A stretch of 64,000 nt of DNA from contig JANQRF010000007.1 of NCBI GenBank assembly GCA_028289285.1, positions 1-64,000 on the forward strand, read 5' to 3'. The notes under the pieces are model-generated. The model had not been told where the DNA came from. It made no database searches and saw nothing but the letters and a program-made list of their open reading frames with translations. The position numbers were made by a program, and so were the translations under genes. Positions 15,507 through 23,643 of this stretch are shown in pieces. Origin of the DNA: Alphaproteobacteria bacterium. GTDB taxonomy: Bacteria > Pseudomonadota > Alphaproteobacteria > Micavibrionales > Micavibrionaceae. Every line of letters starts with the position of its first letter. Position 1 is the stretch's first letter.

Positions 15507-16355
15507 ATGGCTTATGTCCATTGGAAGATTGAAGACATGCCCTGGGATCAGCTGGACCCAAGTAAAGTTGATGCAGATTTGCTTAAAATCATCAAAGCGG
15601 CTGCACTGGTTGAATATGCGGCTGAAAGCTATGCTGATTATTTGTGCAAAGTCTTTCATGACGACGAAGAGTTTCAAAAAGTTGCGCGGGAATGGGCCAT
15701 CGAAGAAGTGCAGCACGGGCAGGTGCTTGGTCTGTGGGCGGAAAAAATTGATCCGAGCTGGAAACTGGAAGAGGCGATGGACAAATTCCGCAAAGGATAT
15801 CAGCCTGATCATTTTGAAGATGACGATCTGGAGGGATCTGTTCGCGGCTCACGCAGTGGGGAGATGATCGCGCGCTGCATGGTGGAAACGGGGACAAGTT
15901 CTTATTATTCCGCGATTGGGGCGAGTGTCGATGAACCTGTGCTGAAACAAATCTGCGCGAAAATTGCCGGTGATGAATTTCGTCATTACAAACTTTTCTA
16001 TGACACGCTGAATAAATATCTGGTCAAAGAAAATCTCGGCAAGATGGGGCGTCTTAAAATTGCGCTGGGACGGATTGCCGAAACGGAAGATGATGAACTC
16101 TCTTATGCTTTTTATGCAGCGAACGCGAATGACAATGACGCCTATGACCGTGAGCAGTATAATAAAGAATATATGATGCGCGCTTATAGTTATTATAAAG
16201 TGCCGCAGGTCGACCGTGCGGTCTCCATGGTGTTCAAAGCCTGCGGGTTTGATCCGAAAGGGATTTCCGGCAAGCTGGCCTCAAAAGCCGCCTGGTGGCT
16301 GATCCGTAAAAATGTCAAAGATGCACAAAAGCTTTTAAATAAAGAAGCGGCTTAG
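15507..16355 (+). CDS. Ferritin-like diiron-domain protein
   Basis: The 282-residue protein has spaced carboxylate and His ligands of a ferritin-like four-helix bundle: Glu36 or Glu40, Glu67-x-x-His70 (EEVQH), Glu127 (MVETG) and Glu157-x-x-His160 (DEFRH). It is probably a soluble diiron oxidase or oxygenase-like protein; the substrate is unknown. The C-terminal 90 residues lie outside the bundle and end in a basic helix. AGGAGAG stands just before the start. It lies between the nrdB terminator and a small convergent gene, whose stop overlaps its own. Confidence 0.8.
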   Translation: MAYVHWKIEDMPWDQLDPSKVDADLLKIIKAAALVEYAAESYADYLCKVFHDDEEFQKVAREWAIEEVQHGQVLGLWAEKIDPSWKLEEAMDKFRKGYQPDHFEDDDLEGSVRGSRSGEMIARCMVETGTSSYYSAIGASVDEPVLKQICAKIAGDEFRHYKLFYDTLNKYLVKENLGKMGRLKIALGRIAETEDDELSYAFYAANANDNDAYDREQYNKEYMMRAYSYYKVPQVDRAVSMVFKACGFDPKGISGKLASKAAWWLIRKNVKDAQKLLNKEAA

Positions 16356-16528
16356 CTCCCTTTTAGTTTTTGCTGATATTCCTCTTTGGAAATTAACCCT
16401 TTATCCAAAAGGGCTTTGAGGGCCGCCTCGTGCCGGGCCTTGTTTTCTGGAGGCTCCAGCCCTTCCGTGCCGCTTTCCGAATCGGTTTGCGCGGTGGTAA
16501 GCACAGGCTTGTTTTTATCTTTTTTCAT
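16352..16528 (-). CDS. 58-aa protein with SHOCT-like C-terminus
   Basis: The small frame encodes 58 residues starting MKKDKNKPVLTT, with a polar N-terminal half and a C-terminal ALKALLDKGLISKEEYQQKL segment. That segment matches the SHOCT pattern (LKxLxDxGLIxxEEYxxKK), a short helical oligomerisation module often found at protein C-termini. The stop overlaps the last codons of the ferritin-like gene on the other strand. The ribosome site is weak. Conservation of the SHOCT-like end is the main evidence that it is real. Confidence 0.55.
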   Translation of the reverse strand: MKKDKNKPVLTTAQTDSESGTEGLEPPENKARHEAALKALLDKGLISKEEYQQKLKGS

Positions 16529-16563
16529 CCGGTTTTTCTCGCGTGAAAAGCTTTTTTCTGATA

Positions 16564-16733
16564 TACTTATTTTTAAGTAAACGTCTTAACCAAGGGCTCC
16601 CCTTGATTGTAGCACACCGAATCGAAATTCCACACCGCGAAGACGGCCCCTCCTTCTCATATGGCCGTATCTTACGGGAAGGTTTTGATCCGTTTTTTGT
16701 CCCGCCGCGAAGCACCGCTCTCGCGGCGTTTTT
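16564..16733 (+). ncRNA. Structured leader or small RNA upstream of phoH, with terminator
   Basis: The gap before phoH holds four hairpins: TACTTA/TAAGTA (16564-16579), CAAGGG/CCCTTG (16591-16605), ACGGCC/GGCCGT (16643-16668) and a GC-rich terminator, CGCCGCGA (16703-16710)/TCGCGGCG (16721-16728), followed by five T. The terminator stands 60 bases before the phoH start and after no plus-strand gene other than the ferritin-like one. It may therefore end an independent small RNA or act as an attenuator. Not recognised as a known family. Confidence 0.45.
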
Positions 16734-16793
16734 GTGTGTGCGGCGTAACACTGCCTTTTTGTCTGGAACTTCTCACCCTATCAGGAGACACGC

Positions 16794-17558
16794 ATGTCTA
16801 AAAAGTCACGTAAAGCCAATAAGAAAAACCTTCATCACCGCTCCGGGAACGTCGTTCACCCGGCCTTTGACGATCTCTCACACTCCTCCGGCTGGCATCC
16901 GCTGGACGATGAAATTGATGCGCGCCGTGACAAAAAATTCGTTAAAACCATTAAGCCGCGCAGCGACGGGCAGCGCCTGCTTATGGAGTCGATCAACGAG
17001 AAAAATTTAACGCTCGCCATCGGCCCGGCAGGCACAGGGAAAACCTATCTGGCGATTGCCGCGGCTGTTGAAGCGCTTGAAAAAGGGCAGGTTGAACGTA
17101 TTATTCTCTCCCGCCCTGCAATGGAAGCTGGTGAGTCTTTAGGATATCTGCCAGGTGATATGCACGAAAAAATGGCGCCCTATTTACGCCCGCTTTACGA
17201 TGCGATGGGGGATAGGATGGGCGGTAAGAATGTCCGTAAATATATGGATGACGGCACGATTGAAATCGCCCCGGTCGGCTTTATGCGCGGACGGACGCTG
17301 AATAATGCCTTTGTTGTGATAGATGAAGCGCAGAACTGCACTTACGGGCAATTAAAGATGCTGCTCTCCCGCCTTGGCTGGCACTCGACCATGGTGGTAA
17401 CAGGCGATCCGGACCAGAGCGATTTGCTGGATGGCATGTCAGGCCTGTCCGACATTGCCGGGCGGCTTGAAAAGCTTGGTAATGTCGGGGTTGTCCGACT
17501 GGATCAGGCGGATATCGTCCGCCATCCTCTCGTTGCTGAGATGCTCGACGTCCTCTAG
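16794..17558 (+). CDS. phoH: PhoH family ATPase
   Basis: PhoH-family proteins are cytoplasmic P-loop NTPases tied to RNA metabolism and phosphate or stress responses; the exact role is unsettled. Here Walker A is GPAGTGKTYLA (about residues 77-87) and Walker B is VVIDEAQN, with SRPAMEAGESLGYLPGD and VTGDPDQSDL also typical. At 254 residues it lacks the longer N-terminal region of PhoL-type proteins and has a basic Lys/His-rich tail instead. The usual neighbours ybeY and miaB are absent. AGGAGA precedes the start. The stop codon is part of the following dispersed palindrome. Confidence 0.93.
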   Translation: MSKKSRKANKKNLHHRSGNVVHPAFDDLSHSSGWHPLDDEIDARRDKKFVKTIKPRSDGQRLLMESINEKNLTLAIGPAGTGKTYLAIAAAVEALEKGQVERIILSRPAMEAGESLGYLPGDMHEKMAPYLRPLYDAMGDRMGGKNVRKYMDDGTIEIAPVGFMRGRTLNNAFVVIDEAQNCTYGQLKMLLSRLGWHSTMVVTGDPDQSDLLDGMSGLSDIAGRLEKLGNVGVVRLDQADIVRHPLVAEMLDVL

Positions 17559-17660
17559 AGCTTCCATCGTTTCCGCCCGGCTGCGTTGCTTCGTCGTTCA
17601 TGCAGGGATTTCTACATTTCACTCCTCGCGCCTGGCCGGACAAAAACGCTGTTTGCTCTA
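17556..17660. repeat. Dispersed structured palindromic element, copy B
   Basis: Paired segments are TAGAGC/GCTCTA, CGTTT/AAACG, CCGGC/GCCGG and a weaker centre (CATGCAG against CTACATT). The first TAG of the outer arm is the stop codon of phoH. The unpaired stretches GCGTTGCTTCGTCGTTC and TTTCACTCCTCGCGCC closely match copy A. Confidence 0.75.
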
Positions 17661-17709
17661 AAATAACGAAAATACTTTTTCTTTTTTGAAAATGCTCTAT
17701 CTGTAGTGC

Positions 17710-18312
17710 ATGAACAAAAATAAATTGCGCGTTGCGCTTATTCTCATTGTTGGTTTGGGAGTCTCCGCTCTTATTGCCTTTGCCCAGATCAGAGGGATAG
17801 AACGTCAGGCGACGGCATCAACTGTTGTGGCAGATAATTTCGGCGGGCCGTTTGAGCTGACAGACCACACTGGACGAGCTGTTACCGAAAAAGATTTCAG
17901 TGGGCAATGGCGTTTGATGTATTTCGGCTTTACTTTTTGCCCGGCGATTTGCCCGACAGAGCTTGCGAAAATGACAGAAGTCCTGAATGCGCTGGGAGAA
18001 AAAGGTGAACAGATTACGCCGATCTTTATCACCATTGACCCGGAGCGCGATACGCAAAAAATTATGGCTGATTATGTGAGCCTGTTTCACCCACGCCTGA
18101 TCGGCCTGACCGGTACGCCGGATCAAATTGCCGAGATTGCTAAAGCGTATAAAGTCTATTACGCGAAAGTCGATGATCCGACCTTATCTGAGTATACAAT
18201 GGATCATTCCAGCTATATCTATTTGATAGATCCGCAAGATAATTTGCATGCACTTTATAAAATCGACCAGACAGCAGATGAAGTTATTGCAGATATTTCT
18301 GCGCGGTTGTAA
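17710..18312 (+). CDS. SCO family protein (SCO1/SenC, copper chaperone-like)
   Basis: This is a membrane-anchored thioredoxin-fold protein with an N-terminal hydrophobic helix (about residues 7-25) and the SCO copper-site pattern FCPAICPTE (Cys77, Cys81) plus His166 (MDHSSYIYLID). SCO proteins help assemble the CuA site of cytochrome c oxidase. The length (200) is standard. No oxidase or copper genes are adjacent. It stands alone between dispersed element B and the FadL-type gene. Confidence 0.93.
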   Translation: MNKNKLRVALILIVGLGVSALIAFAQIRGIERQATASTVVADNFGGPFELTDHTGRAVTEKDFSGQWRLMYFGFTFCPAICPTELAKMTEVLNALGEKGEQITPIFITIDPERDTQKIMADYVSLFHPRLIGLTGTPDQIAEIAKAYKVYYAKVDDPTLSEYTMDHSSYIYLIDPQDNLHALYKIDQTADEVIADISARL

Positions 18313-18392
18313 GCGCGCCGCAATATAGAAGCCTGATTTCTTTCTCTCTTTCTATGTAGTAAACTTCTTTTAAAAGCAGGGAGCGTTTTACG

Positions 18393-19664
18393 ATGAAGAT
18401 ATATCAGACTTTTTTATCCGTATTTTTTACAGGGGCGTTTTTGTTTCCAGCTTCTGCGCTTGCCGCCGGGTTTTATATTCAAGAATCTTCCGTTTCCGGT
18501 TTAGGGCATGCCTTTGCAGGTTCCACGACATCTTTAAAGGATGCCAGCACGATCTTTTTTAATCCGGCAGGCATGACACGTCTTGATGGCGCGCAGATGA
18601 ATGTCGGCGCGCATCTGCTTGTGCCGCACGCGGATATTACCAATACGGGATCGACCTTTGATTTTAACGGCGCCGCGCCCGGCGGTGTCGGTCCAATTAC
18701 AGGCGGTAATGGCGGTGATCCGTATCGCTCCGCCCTTGTACCGAATATGTTTGTGGCCGCGCCCATGCCGGACGATCATCTCTGGCTTGGAATCGGTGTA
18801 AGTGCACCGTTCGGTTTAGGGAGCAGCTATGATGATGGCTGGTTCGGGCGGTTTGATTCAACAAAAACAGAGCTCACGACGATGAATATCCAACCCTCTA
18901 TTGCCGTCAAAGTGCATGATCAAATTTCTATTGGCGTCGGGATCGACATTCAAAAAGCCGATGCGGTTTTAGAGCGGGCGATTTCAAATATTGTGTCTGA
19001 AGGGGTCAGCCGCCTGGAAGGGGATGACTGGAGCTACGGGTTTAATGCCGGATTACTGATCTCTCCCTGGGAACATACAGATATCGGTGTGCATTACCGC
19101 TCTCATATGCATCATGAGCTGGATGGCCGGATAAAAGTGGCCGGGCTGACATCCGGAAATTTTGACGTGCCCGGAACAGCGGATCTTGATTTACCGGATA
19201 TGTGGACCTTTGGCCTGGCGCAGCAATATAACGACAAATTACGTTTGATGGGCCAACTGACCTGGTTTGGCTGGAACAGCTTCAAGGAAATCCGCGCAAA
19301 AAATGATTCAGGCGGAACGATTAGTGTTGTCCCTCAAAACTACGAAAATACGCTCGCGCTGGCGCTTGGTCTTGAATATCAGGCGGACGATCAGTGGACC
19401 TGGCGGGCGGGCTATCAATATGATCCGACACCGACGCAAGACGGGTTTCGCACCTCCCGCACACCGGACGGGGACCGCAACTGGTTTACCGCCGGGGGGA
19501 CCTATCACTGGAAAGAAAATATCTCGATTGATTTTTCAAGCGCGCTCATTGATGTCGGGGAAGAAGAACTGAACCTTGTGCGCAATAGCAATCTTGCAAA
19601 TATCACCGCAGATACAAACGGCACGGTCGGAATTTTTTCAATCGGCGTGAATTACAGGTTTTAG
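18393..19664 (+). CDS. FadL/OmpP1/TodX family outer membrane transport protein
   Basis: The 423-residue protein has a signal peptide (about 1-24, ending ALAAG) and the conserved FadL-family N-terminus (GFYIQESSVSGLGHAFAG, then SLKDASTIFFNPAGMTRL), the hatch region that plugs the beta-barrel. It ends in a Phe-terminated strand (IGVNYRF) suited to BAM recognition. The family imports long-chain fatty acids or other hydrophobics. With the nearby acyl-CoA dehydrogenase, FadN-type enzyme and thiolase it points to growth on exogenous lipids. GGGAGCG is a plausible ribosome site. Confidence 0.92.
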   Translation: MKIYQTFLSVFFTGAFLFPASALAAGFYIQESSVSGLGHAFAGSTTSLKDASTIFFNPAGMTRLDGAQMNVGAHLLVPHADITNTGSTFDFNGAAPGGVGPITGGNGGDPYRSALVPNMFVAAPMPDDHLWLGIGVSAPFGLGSSYDDGWFGRFDSTKTELTTMNIQPSIAVKVHDQISIGVGIDIQKADAVLERAISNIVSEGVSRLEGDDWSYGFNAGLLISPWEHTDIGVHYRSHMHHELDGRIKVAGLTSGNFDVPGTADLDLPDMWTFGLAQQYNDKLRLMGQLTWFGWNSFKEIRAKNDSGGTISVVPQNYENTLALALGLEYQADDQWTWRAGYQYDPTPTQDGFRTSRTPDGDRNWFTAGGTYHWKENISIDFSSALIDVGEEELNLVRNSNLANITADTNGTVGIFSIGVNYRF

Positions 19665-19670
19665 ATGTAT

Positions 19671-20222
19671 TTACGCATCTGCTGTTAAAGCGGGTGCAGA
19701 TTTCCCTTTTCCGTGCAGGCCACTGTTTTTCTCTAAAGGGCCTTGAAATGTATCTATTTTAAAATTCGGATCACCCGCGGGTTGCTCTGTTACCTGATTT
19801 TCATTTTGAAGGGCAGGTACGTCTTCTTTTGGTGTTATTTCTTCTTTAGGCAAACCTCTTATATTTGCAATAGAGTCAAAAACGCCCCGAAATCCAACGC
19901 GAATGGCTTTATAAGAGGTAATACCTGCGATGAGACCAAGCCCAAAAGAAATACCAACTTGTCCCTGGCTGGGGTTTTGGCCAGCCTCGGTAAAAAGTGT
20001 TTTTAACGCGCCGTGCGAAAAAAGATCGGCTGTATAAATAGATACATAAACAGCCCCGGCCCAGCTTGAAACAAGTTTTGGCGCTTTATATAAAATTCTG
20101 TTTTTGTAAAGATATGGGGATTGGTCTCCCCAGGATGCGGCATTCCAAATTGATTTAACAGGTTTCAAAAGGCCTTGCGGACCTATTATTTCCAGTAGTC
20201 TTGAACGCATTTCAGAAGACAT
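19671..20222 (-). CDS. Unknown membrane protein
   Basis: The 183-residue protein is not recognised. It has two probable membrane segments (about 52-70, SWAGAVYVSIYTADLF, and 90-110, GISFGLGLIAGITSYKAI) and a polar C-terminal tail of about 65 residues. It follows the SCP2 gene by 45 bases on the same strand and may be the last gene of the acyl-CoA dehydrogenase-panC-SCP2 operon. It is more AT-rich than its neighbours. Confidence 0.6.
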   Translation of the reverse strand: MSSEMRSRLLEIIGPQGLLKPVKSIWNAASWGDQSPYLYKNRILYKAPKLVSSWAGAVYVSIYTADLFSHGALKTLFTEAGQNPSQGQVGISFGLGLIAGITSYKAIRVGFRGVFDSIANIRGLPKEEITPKEDVPALQNENQVTEQPAGDPNFKIDTFQGPLEKNSGLHGKGKSAPALTADA

Positions 20223-20267
20223 AATGCATATTATTATATAAAAATGCGTCCTGAAACAAGAAGATTT

Positions 20268-20570
20268 TTAATCTTCTAAAACGGCGTTGAGCTTCATCGC
20301 CAGGCCCATGGAGCCTTTGACTTTCAGCTTGCCCATCATGAAGGCGATATTGGGGTCCTGCAGGCCGCCTAGAATATCCTGAAACGTATCAAGGCTGCAG
20401 GAAAGCGTGACATCCGCCTCGTCATCCTCATGGGAAATAACCGGCGGGCTCTCCGTTGTATCGACAAAAATTAATCCATCTTCATCAAAATCGAATTTCA
20501 CTTTGGCGCTCAGCCCGTGGGCCATCGCCATTTTTTGTTTGATCTGTTCCGTAACGGCGTCAAGTGACAT
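20268..20570 (-). CDS. SCP2 sterol-binding domain protein
   Basis: The 100-residue protein is a stand-alone SCP2 domain: DVTLSCSLDTFQDILGGLQDPNIAFMMGKLKVKGSMGLAMKL is the typical second half, with a Met/Leu-rich tunnel-lining region. Bacterial SCP2 domains bind lipids or acyl-CoA. It lies 21 bases after panC and 0.8 kb after the acyl-CoA dehydrogenase on the same strand, which fits a role in fatty acyl handling. Confidence 0.88.
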   Translation of the reverse strand: MSLDAVTEQIKQKMAMAHGLSAKVKFDFDEDGLIFVDTTESPPVISHEDDEADVTLSCSLDTFQDILGGLQDPNIAFMMGKLKVKGSMGLAMKLNAVLED

Positions 20571-20591
20571 AGAAAAGCGCTCCTTATTTGT

Positions 20592-21413
20592 TTATTCTGA
20601 CACAGGCAGATTATCAATCAAGCGGGTTTTACCGATCCATACGGCGGCAAGCGCACGTTTTTCCTGCGTATTTTCCTCCGGGGGTAAAAGCGTATGCGCA
20701 TCGCAGATAGTACAGTAATCGATTTTATCAAACCCTGCCGCTTTTAATTTTTCATGCGCTGCGTGCGCGTCATTACCAGGTTTCATCCCTGCCAGGATTT
20801 TATTAAGCTGAATAGCAATGCCGTATTCTGCTTCGCTTAAATAGGTATTGCGGGACGATAGTGCCAGCCCGTTTTCATCGCGTACGGTCGGCACACCGGT
20901 AATCTGAACCGGAATATTTAAATCGGTCACGAGTTTTTGAATGACCAAAAGCTGCTGGTAATCTTTTTCGCCGAACAGGGCGATATCCGGCAGGCATTGT
21001 AATAACATCTTGGTGACAATGGTGGCGACTCCGTCAAAAAAATGCGGGCGGTGCGCGCCTTCCAAAATCTCCGAAATGCCTTTAACAGAGACGGTGGTTG
21101 AAAATCCAGGCGGATAAATGTCCGCTGCGCTTGGGACATAGACAGCTTGCGCGCCTGTTTTTTCCAGTTTATCCAGATCCGTTTCCAGCGTTTTGGGATA
21201 ACTATCCAGATCTTCGCCGTCGCCAAATTGTTTCGGGTTCAGGAAAATATACGGGATGCAGATACCGGCCTGTTTCAGGCCCTGCCGGACAAGTTCCAGA
21301 TGACCTTCATGCAATGCACCCATTGTCGGAACAAAGGCAATTTTAGATCCGGTACGACGCTTTTCCGTGACATATGCACGCAAAGATCGAATTGTTTTAA
21401 TCTGTTCCATCAA
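20592..21413 (-). CDS. panC: Pantothenate synthetase (pantoate-beta-alanine ligase)
   Basis: PanC joins pantoate and beta-alanine with ATP to give pantothenate, the CoA precursor. Clear motifs are the MGALHEGHLELV nucleotide-binding segment near residue 30, IFLNPKQFG, FGEKDYQQL and TVRDENGLALSSRN. The length (273) is standard. It starts 5 bases after the acyl-CoA dehydrogenase gene, a sensible pairing because both concern CoA metabolism. panB is not in the window. Confidence 0.97.
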   Translation of the reverse strand: MMEQIKTIRSLRAYVTEKRRTGSKIAFVPTMGALHEGHLELVRQGLKQAGICIPYIFLNPKQFGDGEDLDSYPKTLETDLDKLEKTGAQAVYVPSAADIYPPGFSTTVSVKGISEILEGAHRPHFFDGVATIVTKMLLQCLPDIALFGEKDYQQLLVIQKLVTDLNIPVQITGVPTVRDENGLALSSRNTYLSEAEYGIAIQLNKILAGMKPGNDAHAAHEKLKAAGFDKIDYCTICDAHTLLPPEENTQEKRALAAVWIGKTRLIDNLPVSE

Positions 21414-21418
21414 TGAAA

Positions 21419-23206
21419 TTAAAAATCGTCTGCACCCAGAGTCATCAAACTCTCTGCGCCCGCCATGACCATCTTAAAGCGGGCATCTGCCTCGGGGAGC
21501 ATCCGGGCGAAGAAAAAGCGGGCGGTTTCAAACTTGCTTTCATAAAAGGCTTTATCGCCGTCTCCGCTGTTAATTTTGTTTTGCGCGGCAAGCACCATCA
21601 GGCACCACATATAGCCGATGGCCACGAGCGCAAATTGGCGCAGATAATCCGAAGAGGCTGCGCCTGCTTCATTCGGATCTTTCAGGCCTTTCATCGCGAT
21701 TGTCGCTGTGGCCTGTTGAAGTTTGGCAAAAGATTTGGCCAGCGGGAAAATAAATTCCTGCATGGAGTCATTCGCCTGATGTTCTTCAATAAAGGCAGAG
21801 ACTGGGTGGAAGAAACGGCGCAGGAGCCGTCCGTAGCCTTGTCCCATTTTACGCCCGACAAGATCAAGCGCCTGAATGCCGTTTGTACCTTCATAAATCT
21901 GGGCGATACGCGCATCGCGGACATATTGTTCCATCCCCCATTCGGCGATATAGCCGTGCCCGCCATACACCTGAAGTGATTCATTGGCGATTTCCGTGCC
22001 CATATCGGTGAGGTAAGCTTTGACGATGGGGGTCAGCAGCGCGACCAGATCATCAGCTTTTTGGCGTTCGTTTTCATCGGGATGTTTGTGCGAGATATCC
22101 AGATTGAGACCCGTCCAGTATGACAGCGCCCGCCCTGCTTCAGCCACGGCTTTGCCTTTTAAAAGCATGCGGCGCACATCCGGGTGCACGATAATCGGAT
22201 CAGCCTCCTTGTCCGGGGCTTTCACGCCATCGAGTGCGCGCATCTGAAGGCGGTCTTTGGCATACTCTACAGCGTTTTGGTATGCGATCTCGGCAATACC
22301 AAGCCCCTGCATGCCAACCCCAAGGCGGGCCGCATTCATCATGGTGAACATGGCTTTCAAGCCTTTATGTTTTTCGCCGACCAGCCAGCCGGTCGCGCTA
22401 TCTAAGTTCATCACGCAGGTAGAATTGCCGTGAATGCCCATCTTATGTTCGATGGACCCGCACATAATCCCGTTACGCGCGCCGACACCATCATCTTTAG
22501 GCAGAAATTTCGGCACAACAAAGAGTGAAATACCGCGTACACCTTCCGGTGCATCTGGAAGCTTGGCAAGAACCAAGTGAATAATATTTTCAGTCAGATC
22601 ATGTTCGCCGGCGGAAATAAAAATCTTTGTCCCTGTGATGGCATAGCTGTCATCATCATTCGGGATCGCTTTTGTGCGGATCAAACCAAGATCGGTCCCG
22701 CAATGCGGCTCTGTCAGGCACATCGTTCCCGACCACACGCCTTCAACAAGTTTCGGCAGATATATATTTTTCTGATCGTCTGTCCCGAAAATATAGAGCG
22801 CTTCATACGCGCCTTGCGAGAGACCCGGATACATGCCGAATGACATGTTCGCGCTGCAGATCATTTCCTGCATGACGGTATTGACCAGCATCGGCAGACC
22901 CATCCCGCCATAGTCCGGGTCGGAGGATACGCCGCACCAGCCGCCCTCGGCAAATTGATCGTAGGCTTCTTTGAATCCTTTTGGTGTGCGCACGACACCG
23001 TTTTCGTAGGTGCACCCTTCCTGGTCACCGGATTGGTTTAAAGGAAAGAGAACTTCTTCACAGAGTTTGGCGCCTTCTTCAATAATCTGATCGACCAGGT
23101 CGGCAGAGGCATCTTCATAACCCGGCAACTCTGTCAGCTGCTCGGCATTTAAGACATCGTGCAAAATAAAACGGATATTCTCGAGCGGGGCATTATAAAC
23201 AGGCAT
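21419..23206 (-). CDS. Acyl-CoA dehydrogenase (large, about 600-residue type)
   Basis: This FAD enzyme catalyses the first step of beta-oxidation. The 595-residue length with an extra C-terminal domain marks the large subfamily seen in many alphaproteobacteria (FadE- or DmdC-like), not the 380-residue short type. Family features include MCLTEPHCGTDLGLIRTKA, KIFISAGEHDLTENIIHLVLA, QVYGGHGYIAEWGMEQYVRDARIAQIYEGTNGIQ split across residues about 425-460, and a C-terminal helical region. AAGGAG stands 8 bases before the ATG. It leads an operon with panC and the SCP2 gene. Confidence 0.95.
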   Translation of the reverse strand: MPVYNAPLENIRFILHDVLNAEQLTELPGYEDASADLVDQIIEEGAKLCEEVLFPLNQSGDQEGCTYENGVVRTPKGFKEAYDQFAEGGWCGVSSDPDYGGMGLPMLVNTVMQEMICSANMSFGMYPGLSQGAYEALYIFGTDDQKNIYLPKLVEGVWSGTMCLTEPHCGTDLGLIRTKAIPNDDDSYAITGTKIFISAGEHDLTENIIHLVLAKLPDAPEGVRGISLFVVPKFLPKDDGVGARNGIMCGSIEHKMGIHGNSTCVMNLDSATGWLVGEKHKGLKAMFTMMNAARLGVGMQGLGIAEIAYQNAVEYAKDRLQMRALDGVKAPDKEADPIIVHPDVRRMLLKGKAVAEAGRALSYWTGLNLDISHKHPDENERQKADDLVALLTPIVKAYLTDMGTEIANESLQVYGGHGYIAEWGMEQYVRDARIAQIYEGTNGIQALDLVGRKMGQGYGRLLRRFFHPVSAFIEEHQANDSMQEFIFPLAKSFAKLQQATATIAMKGLKDPNEAGAASSDYLRQFALVAIGYMWCLMVLAAQNKINSGDGDKAFYESKFETARFFFARMLPEADARFKMVMAGAESLMTLGADDF

Positions 23207-23263
23207 CGACGCATCTCCTTGGTTTATCTAAGCAATATAGCGCAGAATTGGTTAAAATCGCGT

Positions 23264-23515
23264 TTAGTCTTTTCCTTCTTTCATCCAGTGGCGCAGCTCG
23301 ACGCGGACATCTTCAGTCTCCATGGATTTGACCTGGCGCTTGGCCTGTTCAAGGGGGGAGTTTTCCTTTTTCATCATCGCTTCGCGGATTTTATCCAGCG
23401 TTTCATCGCCGATTTGCTCGCGCGCCGCGGCGGCATTTTCCTTTGCCAGCGCGATGAGCTCCTCGCGGTTCATATCTTTTGGGTCTTTGGGTTTCTTTTT
23501 CCAGAATGAAAACAT
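23264..23515 (-). CDS. Small charged hypothetical protein
   Basis: The 83-residue protein begins MFSFWKKKPKDPKDM and is almost wholly charged and helical (EELIALAKENAAAAREQIGDETLDKIREAMMKK). No membrane or catalytic motif is seen. It lies 57 bases upstream of the acyl-CoA dehydrogenase gene on the same strand, so it may be the first gene of that operon. The family is not recognised. Confidence 0.6.
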   Translation of the reverse strand: MFSFWKKKPKDPKDMNREELIALAKENAAAAREQIGDETLDKIREAMMKKENSPLEQAKRQVKSMETEDVRVELRHWMKEGKD

Positions 23516-23643
23516 CGTGTTGATATTCCTTATCTTTTTATCAATTAAACCATTTTTAACCTAAATAAGCGAGTGTATAGTATTGGGGAGTGATCGGCGT
23601 ATTTCTCCCTAATATTCATAGCGCAAAAAGGGGCCTATTCATC

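Noticed and set aside
16543..17010. 155-codon plus-strand frame overlapping the start of phoH
   Set aside because: It runs through the phoH leader hairpins and terminator and then overlaps phoH in another frame; the Arg/Pro/Thr-rich product looks like an out-of-frame translation.
23590..23643. Upstream start for the M32-like protein
   Set aside because: The ATG at 23644 has AAGGGG upstream and matches the family N-terminus; the extra 18 residues are unsupported.
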